From: Tenrec ecaudatus | Taxonomy: Eukaryota > Chordata > Mammalia > Afrosoricida > Tenrecidae | Direction: 5' to 3' | Assembly: GCF_050624435.1 (NCBI RefSeq) | Contig: NC_134546.1 | Coordinates: 16,515,001 to 16,579,000 of the forward strand | Length of the DNA stretch: 64,000 bases | Part shown: positions 63,913-64,000 of the stretch, in pieces | Numbering within the stretch: position 1 is the first letter of the stretch | Layout: every line of letters starts with the position of its first letter | The notes under the pieces: model-generated | The model's input: the letters and a program-made list of their open reading frames with translations, nothing else | Told to the model about the DNA's origin: nothing | Database searches by the model: none | Position numbers and translations under genes: made by a program

Positions 63913-64000
63913 TTGGGTTTGGGCCATATGTAACGGGGCTCCTTCTCATGGGGTGCGCTGAGAGGGATAAAGATGATGAAGAGGTGGCCCTGTGCCTTAA

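Larger units (their letters stand above)
26385..64000 (+). other. ANXA4: ANXA4 (annexin A4) gene, 5' part, continues past the window
   Basis: Annexin A4 is a cytosolic protein that binds acidic phospholipid membranes in a Ca2+-dependent way; in epithelia it is linked to membrane aggregation, exocytosis and ion-channel modulation (family knowledge). Six coding exons at 50535-63358 join without a break into 159 codons. The product has an MAM N-terminus, a KGLGTDE motif at residues 30-36 (repeat I) and a KGAGTDE motif at residues 102-108 (repeat II). Exon lengths of 88, 95, 114, 91 and 80 bp match the conserved annexin pattern, and the sequence matches annexin A4 rather than A5 or A6. The usual protein is about 320 residues, so half is present; repeats III and IV lie to the right. 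The 5' end is inferred from the CpG-rich block. Introns 1 and 2 (about 24 and 7 kb) are filled with SINE, L1, RTE and hAT copies. Confidence 0.93.

Overview
This is a 64 kb piece of a mammalian nuclear chromosome. It is not bacterial: coding sequence is split into short exons with GT/AG introns, most of the DNA is interspersed repeats, and (CA)n microsatellites are common. The only multi-exon gene recognised is ANXA4 (annexin A4), on the + strand. Its first seven exons are visible and it runs off the right edge of the window.

The host is probably an afrothere, and perhaps a tenrec. Dozens of tRNA-derived SINEs of AfroSINE type and several RTE/BovB-like fragments point to Afrotheria. Four hAT elements have ends like the horizontally transferred SPIN transposons, two of them with perfect 8-bp target duplications. 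From memory of the literature, SPIN is known in tenrec but not in elephant. This is inference, because no database search was possible.

Layout. Bases 1-25,700 lie upstream of ANXA4 and consist of repeats. They include a broken MRPS36 (KGD4) retropseudogene, a probable unidentified retrocopy, L1 fragments, an almost intact RPS20 retrocopy, and a nest of retrotransposons at 16.4-18.5 kb. Bases 25,900-26,520 form a GC- and CpG-rich block with NRF1-like and GC-box motifs, a TATA-like box and a good splice donor; this is the likely ANXA4 promoter and non-coding exon 1. Bases 26,440-50,488 are intron 1, packed with AfroSINEs, L1, MIR, RTE and SPIN-like elements. Exon 2, with the start codon, is at 50,489-50,543. 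Exons 3-7 lie between 57,553 and 63,358 and encode residues 1-159, that is the N-terminus and annexin repeats I and II. The remaining exons lie beyond 64,000.

The most informative content beyond the gene is the mobile-element history. Recurrent families recognised by comparing copies within the window are called here family A (a 3' end with GCCCCCAATAAAATGATT and then poly-A), family B and family D. Family A copies carry L1-type hallmarks: poly-A tails, 11-18 bp target duplications, cleavage at TGT/AAAA, and 5' inversion. No new operon-like or defence-like system was found, and none would be expected in this kind of DNA.
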